Assembly: GCF_014199625.1 (NCBI RefSeq)
Contig: NZ_JACHNY010000001.1
Location: forward strand, 620,001-684,000
Length of the DNA stretch: 64,000 nt
From: Sphingomonas abaci
GTDB taxonomy: Bacteria; Pseudomonadota; Alphaproteobacteria; Sphingomonadales; Sphingomonadaceae
Reading direction: 5' to 3'
The translations under genes and the position numbers were made by a program. Shown in pieces: positions 10,219-19,468 of the stretch (position 1 is its first letter; each line of letters starts with the position of its first letter). The notes below the pieces were generated by a model. The model saw only the letters and a list, made by a program, of their open reading frames with translations. It searched no databases and was not told where the DNA came from.

Positions 10219-11073
10219 ATGAGCAGCCAACCCCCGATCGGTCAAATTCATTCCCGAATCAGGAACGCCCCCGGCGTGCCCGTAATCCGGAACATCAACT
10301 GGGGCGGCCTTCGTACGCTCTATATCAAGGAGGTGCGCCGTTTCTTCAAGGTGCAGCTCCAGACCATCTGGGCACCGGCGATCACGACGCTGCTGTTCCT
10401 GATCGTCTTCACCGTCGCCACCGGGGCCAAGCGCCCGGTGCTGGTCGGCGGCGAGACGGTGACCTTCGCCGACTTCATCGCCCCCGGCCTGATCATCAGC
10501 CAGGGGATGATGGGCCCGGCCTTCGCCAATGCCAGCTTCTCGCTGCTGGTCGGCAAAATCCAGGGGACCATCGTCGACTATCTGCAACCGCCCCTGTCGA
10601 CGATGGAATTGCTGACCGCGCTGGTCGGCGGCGCGGTGACGCGCGCGGCGATCGTCGGGTTCGTGGTATGGCTGGCGATGGTGGCCTATCCCGGCGTCCA
10701 TGTCACGCCGCACGCGCCGCTCGCCATCCTCTGGTTCGGGCTGCTCGGCACGCTCTTCCTGTCGTTCCTGGGCGTGCTGACCTCGATCTGGGCGGAGAAG
10801 TTCGACCATGCCGCCGCGGTCACCAATTTCGTGGTGACGCCGCTCGCGCTCCTGTCGGGCACCTTCTATTCGGTCGACCGGCTGGCTCCCGCCTTCCGCG
10901 CGTTCAGCCATGCCAATCCGTTCTTCTACATCATCTCCGGCTTTCGTTACGGCTTCCTCGGCGTCGCCGATTCGCCGATCGCGCTCGGTTCGTTGGTGGT
11001 GCTGGGGATCGACGTGGCGCTGGGGCTAGCCTGCTATCTGCTGCTCAAGCGAGGCTGGCGATTGAAGAACTGA
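10219..11073 (+). CDS. ABC-2 type transporter permease
   Basis: A 284-residue integral membrane protein with about six transmembrane helices. RTLYIKEVRRFFKVQLQTIW then PAITTLLFLIVFTVATG at the N-terminus, and the helix pair around GLIISQGMMGPAFANASFSL, are typical of ABC-2 exporter permeases (drug, polysaccharide or NodJ-like). The start at ATG 10219 gives MSSQPPIGQ; in-frame codons upstream lie in the divergent promoter region. No ATP-binding partner is adjacent in the window, so the substrate is unknown. It is followed by argD after 165 nt. Confidence 0.85.
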   Translation: MSSQPPIGQIHSRIRNAPGVPVIRNINWGGLRTLYIKEVRRFFKVQLQTIWAPAITTLLFLIVFTVATGAKRPVLVGGETVTFADFIAPGLIISQGMMGPAFANASFSLLVGKIQGTIVDYLQPPLSTMELLTALVGGAVTRAAIVGFVVWLAMVAYPGVHVTPHAPLAILWFGLLGTLFLSFLGVLTSIWAEKFDHAAAVTNFVVTPLALLSGTFYSVDRLAPAFRAFSHANPFFYIISGFRYGFLGVADSPIALGSLVVLGIDVALGLACYLLLKRGWRLKN

Positions 11074-11091
11074 CGAAAGGACGGGAACTTC

Positions 11092-11184
11092 ATGACCTTG
11101 CCCGGCGGCCTCCGCCGGGGAACCGGTGCAGGCCGGTTCAATCCCAGCGACTCGGTTGCGTCGCCCTTCCCGCTTCCCTATTGA
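11092..11184 (+). CDS. Possible 30-codon upstream ORF in the argD leader
   Basis: ATG at 11092 opens a 30-codon frame ending TGA at 11182-11184, about 55 nt before argD. AAAGGACGGGA lies a suitable distance upstream as a ribosome-binding site. It encodes MTLPGGLRRGTGAGRFNPSD then SVASPFPLPY, with a tandem Arg-Arg inside a perfect hairpin. It may be a regulatory leader ORF or chance. Nothing shows it is translated, and it matches no family I know. Confidence 0.3.
   Translation: MTLPGGLRRGTGAGRFNPSDSVASPFPLPY
11101..11138. repeat. Two adjacent perfect hairpins before argD
   Basis: CCCGGCGG/CCGCCGGG with a 3-nt loop (11101-11119) is followed directly by AACCGG/CCGGTT with a 6-nt loop (11121-11138). 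Neither has a T-tract. The first resembles the half-site of the inverted repeats at 39957, 57375 and 60921. Confidence 0.6.
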
Positions 11185-11238
11185 CACGGCTCGGGCGGCC
11201 GCTTGGGTCGCCTTTTGTCGTTTGGAAGGAGCTTCGCC

Positions 11239-12429
11239 ATGTCGATGCCAGCGCTTATGCCCGTCTACCCCCGGTGCGGGGTGCGACCGGTGCGAGGCGA
11301 GGGCGTGTACCTCTATGGCGAGGACGGCACGCGCTATCTCGATTTCGCCGCGGGCATCGCGGTCAACGCGCTGGGCCATGGCCATCCGGGGCTGACCAAG
11401 GCGATCGCCGACCAGGCGGCGACGCTGATGCACGTCTCCAACCTCTACGGCTCGCCGCAGGGCGAGCATCTGGCGCAGCGGCTGGTCGATGCGACCTTCG
11501 CCGATACGGTGTTCTTCACCAATTCGGGCGCGGAGGCGGTGGAGTGCGCGATCAAGACCGCGCGTCGCTACCATTTCGCCAACGGCAACCCGCAGCGGCA
11601 CAAGCTGATCACCTTCCGCAACGCGTTCCACGGCCGCACGCTGGGCGCGATCTCGGCGACCGACCAGCCCAAGATGCGCGACGGGTTCGAGCCGCTGCTG
11701 CCCGGCTTCGCCTATACCGCGTTCAACGACCTGGACGCCGCGCTGGCGCTGATCGACGACGAGACCGCCGGTTTCCTGGTCGAACCGATCCAGGGCGAAG
11801 GCGGCCTGGCCACCGCGACACCGGAATTCCTGCAGGGATTGCGCAAGGCGTGTGACGCGCACGGCCTGATGCTGGTGCTGGACGAGGTCCAGGCGGGCTA
11901 TGGCCGCACCGGCAAGTTCTTCGCACACGAGCATTACGGCATCACGCCCGACATCATGGCGGTGGCCAAGGGGATTGGCGGCGGCTTCCCGCTCGGCGCC
12001 TGCCTGGCGACCGCCGAGGCGGCGAAGGGCATGGTGTTCGGCACCCACGGCTCGACCTATGGCGGCAACCCGCTGGCGATGGCGGCAGGCGAGGCGGTGC
12101 TCGACGTGCTGCTGGAGGACGGGTTCCTCGACCATGTCGCCGCGATGGGCGAGCGGCTGCGCAGCCGGCTGGAGCAGATGATCCCCAATCACGATCATCT
12201 CTTCACGGAGGTGCGCGGCAAGGGGCTGATGCTGGGCCTGAAGCTCAAGACCGACAGCCGCCGCTTCGTCGGCTTCCTGCGCGACGAGCACCAGCTGCTC
12301 ACCGTTTCGGCGGGCGAGAATGTCGTGCGCGTGCTGCCGCCGCTCGTCATCGACGAAAGCCATATCGAGGAATTCACGCAGAAGCTGTCGGCGGCCGCGC
12401 GGGTCTATGTGCCCGCTGCCGACGACTGA
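11239..12429 (+). CDS. argD: Acetylornithine aminotransferase (also possible succinyldiaminopimelate aminotransferase)
   Basis: ArgD is a PLP-dependent class III aminotransferase that forms N-acetylornithine in arginine synthesis and often doubles in lysine synthesis. The 396-residue protein has FTNSGAEAVECAIKTARRY (cofactor phosphate site), FHGRTLGAISAT, VLDEVQAGYGRTG and the Schiff-base lysine in MAVAKGIGGGFPLGA (about Lys244). AAGGA lies 8 nt before ATG 11239. The immediate neighbour argF supports the arginine role. A TTGACA hexamer at 11181 could be a -35 element for the pair, with a poor -10. Confidence 0.94.
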   Translation: MSMPALMPVYPRCGVRPVRGEGVYLYGEDGTRYLDFAAGIAVNALGHGHPGLTKAIADQAATLMHVSNLYGSPQGEHLAQRLVDATFADTVFFTNSGAEAVECAIKTARRYHFANGNPQRHKLITFRNAFHGRTLGAISATDQPKMRDGFEPLLPGFAYTAFNDLDAALALIDDETAGFLVEPIQGEGGLATATPEFLQGLRKACDAHGLMLVLDEVQAGYGRTGKFFAHEHYGITPDIMAVAKGIGGGFPLGACLATAEAAKGMVFGTHGSTYGGNPLAMAAGEAVLDVLLEDGFLDHVAAMGERLRSRLEQMIPNHDHLFTEVRGKGLMLGLKLKTDSRRFVGFLRDEHQLLTVSAGENVVRVLPPLVIDESHIEEFTQKLSAAARVYVPAADD

Positions 12430-12437
12430 TACCGACT

Positions 12438-12494
12438 CCTCTCCCGGCGTGGAGAGGGGGCGGCGACGCATGGCGGGGGCGACACACCGCCATG
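12438..12494. repeat. Two inverted repeats between argD and argF
   Basis: CCTCTCC/GGAGAGG (about 12438-12457) and the perfect 8-bp pair CATGGCGG/CCGCCATG (12469-12494) lie in the 92-nt gap. There is no T-tract, so the operon is probably not terminated here. Confidence 0.55.
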
Positions 12495-12521
12495 TGATCG
12501 CGACAAAGAGGGACTGACATC

Positions 12522-13439
12522 ATGCGCCATTTCCTGAACCTGGCCGATGCCGGCGCATCGGGCGTCGCCGCGATCCTGGCCGACGCGATCGACCGCAAGG
12601 CGGCGCGCGCCGGCTGGCCCAAGGGCCGCGCCGACGCCGACGCCCCGCTCGCCGGCCATGTGCTCGCCTGCGTGTTCGAGAAGAACTCGACCCGCACCCG
12701 CGTCAGCTTCGACATGGCGATCCGCCAGCTCGGCGGCAGCTCGATCGTGCTCGACGCCGGCACGATGCAGCTCGGCCGGGGCGAGAGCATCGCCGACACC
12801 GCCCGCGTCCTGTCCGCTTATGTCGACGCGATCATGATCCGCACCGACGACCATGAAAAGGTCGAGGAGATGGCCCATTATGCCAGCGTGCCGGTCATCA
12901 ACGGGCTGACCGACGCGTCGCATCCCTGCCAGATCATGGCGGACCTGCTGACCATCATCGAGAGCGGCAAGGCGCTGCCCGGCCTGAAGGTCGCATGGCT
13001 GGGCGACGGCAACAACGTGCTGTCCTCGATCGTCGAGGCGGCGGGGCTGATGGAGTTCGACGTCGTCGCCGCCTGCCCACCCGGCTATGCGCCGGAAGAG
13101 GAGGCGATCGTCGCCGCCTCCGGCCGCGCCCGAGTCGTCCACGACCCGCGCGAAGCGGTGACGGATGCGGACATCGTCGTCACCGACACCTGGATCTCGA
13201 TGGGTCAGGCCCATGCCGAGCAGAAGCTGCACGCGCTCGGCCCCTATCAGGTCGATGCCAGCTTCATGGCGCTGGCCAAGCCGGATGCGAAGTTCCTCCA
13301 CTGCCTGCCCGCGCATCGCGGCGAGGAAGTGACCGCCGACGTGATCGACGGGCCGCAATCGCTGATCTGGCCGGAGGCGGAGAACCGGCTCCACGCGCAG
13401 AAGTCGATCCTGCGCTGGTGCTTCGGGCAGATCGGCTGA
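12522..13439 (+). CDS. argF: Ornithine carbamoyltransferase
   Basis: ArgF condenses ornithine with carbamoyl phosphate to give citrulline. The 305-residue length is normal. Key motifs are the carbamoyl-phosphate site [24 protein letters not shown], the ornithine-loop region DTWISMGQ, and the catalytic [13 protein letters not shown], where Cys binds ornithine. It is the second gene after argD, 92 nt apart in the same direction, so co-transcription is likely. hslO, often next in alphaproteobacteria, is not here. Confidence 0.96.
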   Translation: MRHFLNLADAGASGVAAILADAIDRKAARAGWPKGRADADAPLAGHVLACVFEKNSTRTRVSFDMAIRQLGGSSIVLDAGTMQLGRGESIADTARVLSAYVDAIMIRTDDHEKVEEMAHYASVPVINGLTDASHPCQIMADLLTIIESGKALPGLKVAWLGDGNNVLSSIVEAAGLMEFDVVAACPPGYAPEEEAIVAASGRARVVHDPREAVTDADIVVTDTWISMGQAHAEQKLHALGPYQVDASFMALAKPDAKFLHCLPAHRGEEVTADVIDGPQSLIWPEAENRLHAQKSILRWCFGQIG

Positions 13440-13588
13440 GGGGTGGGCGCGGTCCAAGCCTGACGGAGGAGTGCCACCGGTCGCGAAGGGCAACCGACAT
13501 CACGGCCCGCGACGCCCCTCCACCAGCTTCGCTGGCCCCCCTCCCCTTGCACGGGAGGACTTCGACCAGAAGCCCGAACCCTACCCCC

Positions 13589-14377
13589 CTATCCGCCCAG
13601 CGCCTCGACCAGCAGCCTGACCTTCTTCTGCCGCCATTGCGGCAGCGGCGCGACCAGCCAATAGCCCAGCCGCGAGGCGCGGGGCGCGCCGAGCGCGACG
13701 ACCCGGCCGCTCGCCAGGTCCGCCGCCGCCAGGATTTCCGGCACCGTCGCGCGGCCCAGCCCCGCCGCCGCCGCATCGATCGCCAGGCCTGCATCGTCGA
13801 CCCGCACCAGCGCGCCCGCCTCGTCCGGCGCGCCGGGCCAGGCGATCGCCGCCTCATGGCCCCCGCCGGGCGCGGCGACCGTCACCATGCCCTCCGACTC
13901 GATCGCCTCGCCCTCATGCTCGCCCGGCCCCTCGCCCCAGCGGATCGCGAGGTCGAGATTGGCCTGGGTGAAGTCCACCTCGCCATCGGCCGCGATCAGC
14001 ACGAAGCGCAGGTCGGCATCCGCCGCGGCAATGTCGGCCAGGCGCGGCATCAGCCATTTTTCGGTCAGGTCGCGCGGCGCGGCGATGGTCAGCGACTTGG
14101 ACGACTGGCCCGCCTGCATCGCCCGCACCGCCTCCTCGAACTGGAGGAACCCGTCGCGTAAAGGGGCCAGGCCTGCCTCCGCCTCCGGGGTCAGCTCCAG
14201 CCCGCGCGTGGTGCGGCGGAACAGCACGACGCCCAGGGTATCCTCCAGCGCGCGAATCTGCTGCCCGACCGCCGCGGGGGTCACCGCCAATTCGTCGGCG
14301 GCGCGGGTGAAGGACAGGTGCCGCGCCGCCGCGTCGAGCACGCGCAGGCCGTTGAGCGGCAGATGCGTTCGCTTCAT
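13589..14377 (-). CDS. LysR-family transcriptional regulator (GcvA/AmpR-like)
   Basis: A 262-residue regulator, slightly short for the family. The N-terminal winged helix-turn-helix (residues about 6-64) reads LPLNGLRVLDAAARHLSFTR then AADELAVTPAAVGQQIRALE, which is close to the GcvA/AmpR subgroup. The C-terminal part is a periplasmic-binding-like effector domain. It lies downstream of metZ-apaG on the same strand, 10 nt after apaG, rather than divergent from a target gene, so its regulon cannot be guessed. Confidence 0.9.
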   Translation of the reverse strand: MKRTHLPLNGLRVLDAAARHLSFTRAADELAVTPAAVGQQIRALEDTLGVVLFRRTTRGLELTPEAEAGLAPLRDGFLQFEEAVRAMQAGQSSKSLTIAAPRDLTEKWLMPRLADIAAADADLRFVLIAADGEVDFTQANLDLAIRWGEGPGEHEGEAIESEGMVTVAAPGGGHEAAIAWPGAPDEAGALVRVDDAGLAIDAAAAGLGRATVPEILAAADLASGRVVALGAPRASRLGYWLVAPLPQWRQKKVRLLVEALGG

Positions 14378-14387
14378 GCCCGGCCCC

Positions 14388-14786
14388 TTATTGCGTCACG
14401 GCCGGCGCATGCAGCGCGAAGCGGGGAATGGCGACGTCGAAGGTCTGGCCGCTGTCGTCGACCATGCGAAAGCTGCCCTGCATCGCGCCGGTCGAGGTGG
14501 CGAGCGGGCAGCCCGACACATAATCGAAGCTGGCGCCCGGCTCGATCAGCGGCTGTTCGCCGACCACGCCCTCGCCCTCCACCGTATGGCGCGCGCCGCG
14601 CCCATCGGTGATGATCCAGTGGCGCGACAGCAATTGCACGGTGCGCTCGCCCGCATTCTCCAGCCGGATATGATAGGCCCAGAACCAGCGTCCCCGCGTC
14701 GGCTCCGACTGTTCGGGCAGATAGCTGACCGAGACGCGGACGGTCACGCCGCGCGTCGTCTCCGCATGCGGGAACAGCGCCTTCAT
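14388..14786 (-). CDS. apaG: ApaG domain protein
   Basis: A 132-residue single-domain protein of the ApaG family, a fibronectin III-like fold. Typical elements are VSVSYLPEQSEPTRGRWFWA, YHIRLENAGERTVQLLSRHW, ITDGRG and the glycine motif VEGEGVVGEQP. ApaG is linked to cobalt/magnesium tolerance, but its biochemical role is unsettled. Its ATG overlaps the metZ stop codon (ATGA), so the two are translationally coupled. Confidence 0.95.
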   Translation of the reverse strand: MKALFPHAETTRGVTVRVSVSYLPEQSEPTRGRWFWAYHIRLENAGERTVQLLSRHWIITDGRGARHTVEGEGVVGEQPLIEPGASFDYVSGCPLATSTGAMQGSFRMVDDSGQTFDVAIPRFALHAPAVTQ

Positions 14787-15991
14787 AGGCCGACGGCCCG
14801 CAACGCCCGGTCGAGGTCCTCGATCAGGTCGTCGGCGTCCTCCAGCCCGACGTTCAGCCGGATCATGCCCTCCGAAATCCCCATCTCCAGCCGCTTCTCC
14901 TCGGCGACGCTGCTATGCGTGGTGGAGGCGGGATGCGTCATCAGCGAGCGCGAGTCACCGATATTGTTGGAGATGTCGATCAATTCCAACGCGTCGAGCA
15001 GGCCATGCGCCTGGGTGCGGCCGCCATCCAGCTCGAAGGCGAAGATCGGCCCGGCCGCCGACATCTGGCGCATCGCCAGTTCGTGCTGCGGATGGCTGGG
15101 CAGGCCGGGATGCAGCACGCGCGGCACGCGTCCCTCCAGGAAGGCGCCGACCTTCAGCGAGTTCTCCGACTGGCGGCGGATGCGCAGGTCCAGCGTCTCC
15201 AGCCCCTTCAGCACCACCCAGGCATTGAACGGCGACAGGGTCGGACCGGTGTTGCGGGTGAAGGGCAGGAGCGTGTTGTCGATGAAGTCCTGCGTGCCGC
15301 AGACCGCGCCGGCCAGCACCCGGCCCTGCCCGTCCATCATCTTGGTGGCGGAATAGGCGGTCACGTCCGCGCCGAAATCCATCGGTCGCTGAAGCGCGGG
15401 CGTGGCGAAGGCATTGTCCACCACCGTCGTGATCCCCCGCTCGCGCGCGATCGCGCAGATCGCCGACAGGTCGGCGATGTCCATCGTGGGGTTGGCCGGC
15501 GTCTCGAAGAAGAACACCTTGGTTTCCGGCCTCACCGCGTCCAGGAACGCCTGGGGATCGCGGGCGTCGACCACGGTGGTGCCGATGCCGAATTTGGGCA
15601 GCAGCGTGTCCGTCAGCCAGCGGCACGAACCGAAAGCGGCGCGGCCGCCGACCAGATGGTCGCCCGCCTGCAACTGGCTGAGCAGCACCGCGGTCATCGC
15701 CGCCATGCCGGACGCCATGGTGCGGCAGGCCTCCGCCCCCTCGAGCAGCGCGATCCGCTCCTCCAGCATCTGCACGGTCGGGTTCTGGAGGCGGGAATAG
15801 GTCATCCCGTCCTGCTCGCCGGCGAAGCGCGCGGCGGCGTCGCCCGCGCAGTCATAGGCATAGCCGGAGGTCAGGAACAACGCCTCCGAGGTTTCGCCAT
15901 ATTCGGAACGGGCGGTGCCGCCCCGGATCGCCTGGGTGGCGGGGCGCCAGCGGGTGGTGATCGAACGGTCCTGGCCAGTCTTGCGCTTCAT
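14783..15991 (-). CDS. metZ: O-succinylhomoserine sulfhydrylase
   Basis: A PLP enzyme of the Cys/Met metabolism family that makes homocysteine directly from O-succinylhomoserine and sulfide. The 402-residue protein shows EQDGMTYSRLQNPTVQMLEE, MASGMAAMTAVLLSQL, FFFETPANPTMDIADL and the PLP lysine in TAYSATKMMDGQGRVLAG (about Lys217). The alphaproteobacterial context and overlap with apaG favour MetZ over cystathionine synthase/lyase, although the family is hard to separate by sequence. ATG 15991 (MKRKTGQD) was chosen; an earlier in-frame start would enter the divergent glycosyltransferase promoter. Confidence 0.9.
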   Translation of the reverse strand: MKRKTGQDRSITTRWRPATQAIRGGTARSEYGETSEALFLTSGYAYDCAGDAAARFAGEQDGMTYSRLQNPTVQMLEERIALLEGAEACRTMASGMAAMTAVLLSQLQAGDHLVGGRAAFGSCRWLTDTLLPKFGIGTTVVDARDPQAFLDAVRPETKVFFFETPANPTMDIADLSAICAIARERGITTVVDNAFATPALQRPMDFGADVTAYSATKMMDGQGRVLAGAVCGTQDFIDNTLLPFTRNTGPTLSPFNAWVVLKGLETLDLRIRRQSENSLKVGAFLEGRVPRVLHPGLPSHPQHELAMRQMSAAGPIFAFELDGGRTQAHGLLDALELIDISNNIGDSRSLMTHPASTTHSSVAEEKRLEMGISEGMIRLNVGLEDADDLIEDLDRALRAVGL

Positions 15992-16044
15992 GCCCCCGCT
16001 TTGCCGTCTTGCTCCCGCGCCCGCAAGCAGGGACAAGCAGGATC

Positions 16045-17280
16045 GTGCCACACTTCCTTCGCCGCCCCCTGCCGCTCGCCCTGCTGATCGCGGGACTGGC
16101 GGAGCTGCTCTTCGCTTGGCGGGTGACGATCCCGTCCAAGCCGTTCTTCGACGAAGTCCATTATGTGCCCGCCGCGCGGACGCTGCTGGCCCTGGCGCAG
16201 CCGGCGAATATCGAGCATCCCCTGCTCGCCAAGGAACTCATCGCGCTGGGTATCTGGCTGTTCGGCGACGATCCGCTGGGCTGGCGGGCGCTGTCGACGA
16301 TCGCCGCCGCCGCGGTGGTGGCGGGGGTGTTCGCGCTGATGTGGCTGGGAACCGGGCGGCGGCGGCCGGCGGTGGTTGCGGCGGTGCTGACGACCGTCAA
16401 CTTCACCGTCTTCGTCCAGGCGCGGATCGCGATGCTCGACGGGTTCATGGCGGCCTTCGTGGTGCTGGGCGCGGCGAGCCTCGCATGGGCGATGCGGGGC
16501 GCGCCGGCCCAGGTCCGCCGCCGCTGGTGCCTGGGCGCAGTGCTGCTGGGGCTGGCCACCGCCTGCAAATGGACCGCCGCCCCCTATGTCGCCTTCGCCG
16601 CGGTCGCCTTCCTGTTGCTACGGCGCGGACGGCCGGATCGCTGGCCCGGCCTCGGCCCCCTTAAAGCGCTGGCGCTGCTCGGCGGGGCGAGCGTCGCCAC
16701 CTATTTCCTGACCTTCGCGCCCGCCTTCCTCTATGCGCGGGAGCCGCTGACACTGGCCACCGTGCTGCCGTTCCAATGGACCATGTACCTGCAACAGACC
16801 CAGGTGCTGCCGGCCCATACCTATCAATCGGCCTGGTACACATGGCCGTTCGACTGGCGGCCGATCTGGTATCTGTACGAGCCGGTCGACGGGGCGCAAC
16901 GCGGCGTGCTGCTGCTCGGCAATCCGGCGGTGCTGTGGGGCGGACTGGTCGCGGTGGCGGCATGCGCGGTCGCGTGGCTGCGCACCCGCGCGACCGGGCC
17001 GGGCGTGGCGGCGGGGCTGTGGATCGCCAGCATCGCGATCTGGCCGCTCATCCCCAAGTCGCTCGGCTTCTTCTATTATTACTATCTGCCCAGCATCTGG
17101 CTGGCGGTGGTGCTGGCGGTGGCGCTCGACCATTGGCGCGACCGGCTGCGCTATTGGGACGAGGCGGTGCTGCTCGTGGCGATCGGGCTGTTCCTGCACT
17201 TCTACCCGATCCTGTCCGCCGCCGCCCTGCCCGGACCGGGGGCCTTCACCCGCTGGATGTGGTTGCGGAGCTGGGCCTGA
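16045..17280 (+). CDS. PMT/GT39-type protein O-mannosyltransferase-like membrane glycosyltransferase
   Basis: A polytopic membrane protein of about 411 residues with roughly ten transmembrane helices. It carries the signature of the dolichyl-phosphate-mannose:protein mannosyltransferase family: KPFFDEVHYVPAARTLL (catalytic Asp-Glu in the first extracytoplasmic loop), IEHPLLAKELIALG, ARIAMLDGFMAAFVVLG and LATACKWTAAPYVAF. Such enzymes transfer sugar from a polyprenyl-phosphate donor to protein on the outer face of the membrane. The GTG at 16045 is the likely start; a codon at 16009 is possible. It is divergent from metZ and convergent with the GT2-GtrA gene, which could make the lipid-linked donor. 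Confidence 0.82.
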   Translation: MPHFLRRPLPLALLIAGLAELLFAWRVTIPSKPFFDEVHYVPAARTLLALAQPANIEHPLLAKELIALGIWLFGDDPLGWRALSTIAAAAVVAGVFALMWLGTGRRRPAVVAAVLTTVNFTVFVQARIAMLDGFMAAFVVLGAASLAWAMRGAPAQVRRRWCLGAVLLGLATACKWTAAPYVAFAAVAFLLLRRGRPDRWPGLGPLKALALLGGASVATYFLTFAPAFLYAREPLTLATVLPFQWTMYLQQTQVLPAHTYQSAWYTWPFDWRPIWYLYEPVDGAQRGVLLLGNPAVLWGGLVAVAACAVAWLRTRATGPGVAAGLWIASIAIWPLIPKSLGFFYYYYLPSIWLAVVLAVALDHWRDRLRYWDEAVLLVAIGLFLHFYPILSAAALPGPGAFTRWMWLRSWA

Positions 17281-17287
17281 CCGCGCC

Positions 17288-18388
17288 TCAGTAGCGGCCC
17301 CAGACGAAGCGCCGCGACAGCGCGTAATTCCACACCGCCCCCACCAGCACGCCGGCCAGCGCCGACACCGCCCAGGTGTCGGTCCGCGCATCGTGCAGGA
17401 AGGCGGCGACCCCGACATTGGCGAAGGCCCCGATCCCGCAGACCAGGCAGAAGGACACCCAGCCGCCGAACAGCGCGCGCGCGCCCCGCAGACGGCGGTC
17501 GCGATAGGTCAGCGCGTTGTTGAGGAAGAAATTGCCCGTCATCGCCGCCACCGTGGCGACGATCTGCGCGGCGAGGAAGCCGGTGCCCAGCCCCAGATGC
17601 AGCAGGATCAGCACGCCCATGTGCAGCACCACGCCGATCGCGCCGATCGCGGCGAACATGGCGAAGCGCACCGGCACGACCCGCCCGAACCGGCGGTCAT
17701 AGAGTGCGATCAGGAACTCCATCGCGACGACATGGTCGAGCTTGCTTTCCCCCTCGGTGCGCAGGCGGAAGACATAGGGCAGCTCGGCGAAGCGCAAGGG
17801 TGCGGGCGCGGCGGTCAGGATGTCGAGCAGGATCTTGAAGCCGATCGCGCGCAGTCGGGGCGCCAGCGCGCGCGCGACGTCGGTGCGGATCATGAAGAAG
17901 CCACTCATCGGATCGCGCAGGTCGACGCGCAGCACCGCCCGCGACAGCCGCGTGGCGAAGGCCGACTTGGCCACCCGGTCGCGGTCCCAGTCCCCCGTGC
18001 CGCCGCCGGGCACGAAGCGCGAGCCGACCACCAGGTCGAGATCCGCGTCCGCCGCCAGCCGGTCGGCCATCCGCGGCAGCAGCGCCTCGTCGTGCTGCAG
18101 GTCGCCGTCCATCACCGCGACCAGCGGGGCGGCGGTGGCGCACATCCCCTCGATGCACGCGCTCGACAGGCCGCGCCGGCCGATCCGCTGGATCACCCGG
18201 ACGCGGCGGTCCTGCCGGGCCAGCGCGCGGGCCGCGTCCGCCGTGCCGTCGGCGCTGTCGTCGTCGACGAACACCACCTCCCAGCATCGTCCCGCCAGCG
18301 CCGCGTCCAGCCGCTCGACCAGGGCCGCGACATTGCCGCGCTCGTTGAAGGTCGGGATGACGACCGCCAGTTCGAGCGAGCGCTCCAT
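17288..18388 (-). CDS. Polyprenyl-phosphate mannosyltransferase-like GT2 fused to a GtrA membrane domain
   Basis: A 366-residue fusion. Residues about 1-235 form a GT2 domain of the DPM1 type: LAVVIPTFNERGNVAALVER, VVFVDDDSADGT, the DxD-type metal site MDGDLQHDEALLPRM, VVGSRFVPGGG and DPMSGFFMIR. Residues about 240-366 carry four transmembrane helices of the GtrA family (MFAAIGAIGVVLHMGVLILL, GNFFLNNALTYRDRR, VWNYALSRRFVWGRY). These proteins make a sugar-phosphoprenol and help flip or anchor it. Its ATG overlaps the leuB stop by one base. The only other glycosyltransferase nearby is the convergent PMT-type gene, its candidate user. Confidence 0.88.
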   Translation of the reverse strand: MERSLELAVVIPTFNERGNVAALVERLDAALAGRCWEVVFVDDDSADGTADAARALARQDRRVRVIQRIGRRGLSSACIEGMCATAAPLVAVMDGDLQHDEALLPRMADRLAADADLDLVVGSRFVPGGGTGDWDRDRVAKSAFATRLSRAVLRVDLRDPMSGFFMIRTDVARALAPRLRAIGFKILLDILTAAPAPLRFAELPYVFRLRTEGESKLDHVVAMEFLIALYDRRFGRVVPVRFAMFAAIGAIGVVLHMGVLILLHLGLGTGFLAAQIVATVAAMTGNFFLNNALTYRDRRLRGARALFGGWVSFCLVCGIGAFANVGVAAFLHDARTDTWAVSALAGVLVGAVWNYALSRRFVWGRY

Positions 18389-19431
18389 TACAGGGCGGCG
18401 AGCACCGCGTCGGTCATGCCCTGCGTCGACAACGTCCCGCCGAGATCGGCGGTGCGGGCGCCGGCCGCGATCGCGGCGGCCACCGCCGCCTCGATCCGGT
18501 CGGCAGCCTCGGGCCGATCCAGCGTGTGGCGCAGCATCATCGCCGCCGACAGGATCGCGGCGCAGGGATTGGCCTTGCCCTGCCCGGCGATATCGGGGGC
18601 GGAGCCGTGGATCGGCTCGTACAGCCCCTTGCCCGCATCATCCAGCGCGGAAGAGGGCAGCATCCCGATCGATCCGGCGCACATCGACGCCTGGTCCGAC
18701 AGGATGTCGCCGAACAGGTTGCCGGTGACGATCACGTCGAACTGGCCGGGATCGCGCACCAGCTGCATCGCGGCATTGTCGACATACATGTGCGACAGCG
18801 CGACATCGGGATAGTCGCGCGCCACCTCCACCACGACGTCGCGCCAGAGCTGCGAGGTTTCCAGCACATTCGCCTTGTCGACCGAGCAGAGCCGGCTGCG
18901 ACGGGTGCGCGCGGTCTCGAAGCCGACGCGGGCGATGCGCGCCACCTCCGCCTCGTCATAGCGCATCAGGTCGCGGCCCTCGCGCAGTCCCGCCTCCGTC
19001 GTGCCCCGGCTCTTCTCGCCGAAATAGACATCGCCGTTCAACTCGCGCACGATCACCAGGTCGATGCGCCGCGCGATCTCGGGCTTCAGCGCCGAGGCGT
19101 CCTCCAACCCGGCGAACAGCCGCGCCGGCCGCAGATTGGCGAACAGGGCCAGTTCCTTGCGCAGCCCGAGGATCGCCTGTTCGGGGCGCAGCGACCGCTC
19201 CAGCGTGTCGAAGGCCGGATCGCCGACCGCGCCGAACAGGATCGCATCGGCGCGCGCCGCCAGCGCCAGCGTCTCGGCCGGCAGCGGATGACCCGCCGCC
19301 CGGTAGGCCGCGCCGCCCACCGGCGCCTCCTCGAAGCGCAGGTCGAGGTCCAGCGACTCCAGCACCTGGCGCGCGGCCTGGGTGACTTCGGGACCGATGC
19401 CGTCGCCGGCGAGCACTGCGATCAGGGACAT
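18388..19431 (-). CDS. leuB: 3-isopropylmalate dehydrogenase
   Basis: LeuB oxidatively decarboxylates 3-isopropylmalate in leucine synthesis. The 347-residue protein begins [20 protein letters not shown] and has [45 protein letters not shown], and the metal/NAD region [16 protein letters not shown] followed by [23 protein letters not shown] lies 5 nt before ATG 19431. It sits between recO and the GT2-GtrA gene in a run of same-strand genes that starts at uvrC. Confidence 0.96.
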   Translation of the reverse strand: MSLIAVLAGDGIGPEVTQAARQVLESLDLDLRFEEAPVGGAAYRAAGHPLPAETLALAARADAILFGAVGDPAFDTLERSLRPEQAILGLRKELALFANLRPARLFAGLEDASALKPEIARRIDLVIVRELNGDVYFGEKSRGTTEAGLREGRDLMRYDEAEVARIARVGFETARTRRSRLCSVDKANVLETSQLWRDVVVEVARDYPDVALSHMYVDNAAMQLVRDPGQFDVIVTGNLFGDILSDQASMCAGSIGMLPSSALDDAGKGLYEPIHGSAPDIAGQGKANPCAAILSAAMMLRHTLDRPEAADRIEAAVAAAIAAGARTADLGGTLSTQGMTDAVLAAL

Positions 19432-19468
19432 GACTACCTCCGCCGCCGCCTTGCCGGGCGGCGCGGCG

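Noticed and set aside
11120..11165. tRNA-like GGTTCAATCCC string before argD
   Set aside because: The T-arm would have a mismatch, and no matching acceptor, D or anticodon arms could be built around it; the hairpins here fit palindromic repeats better.
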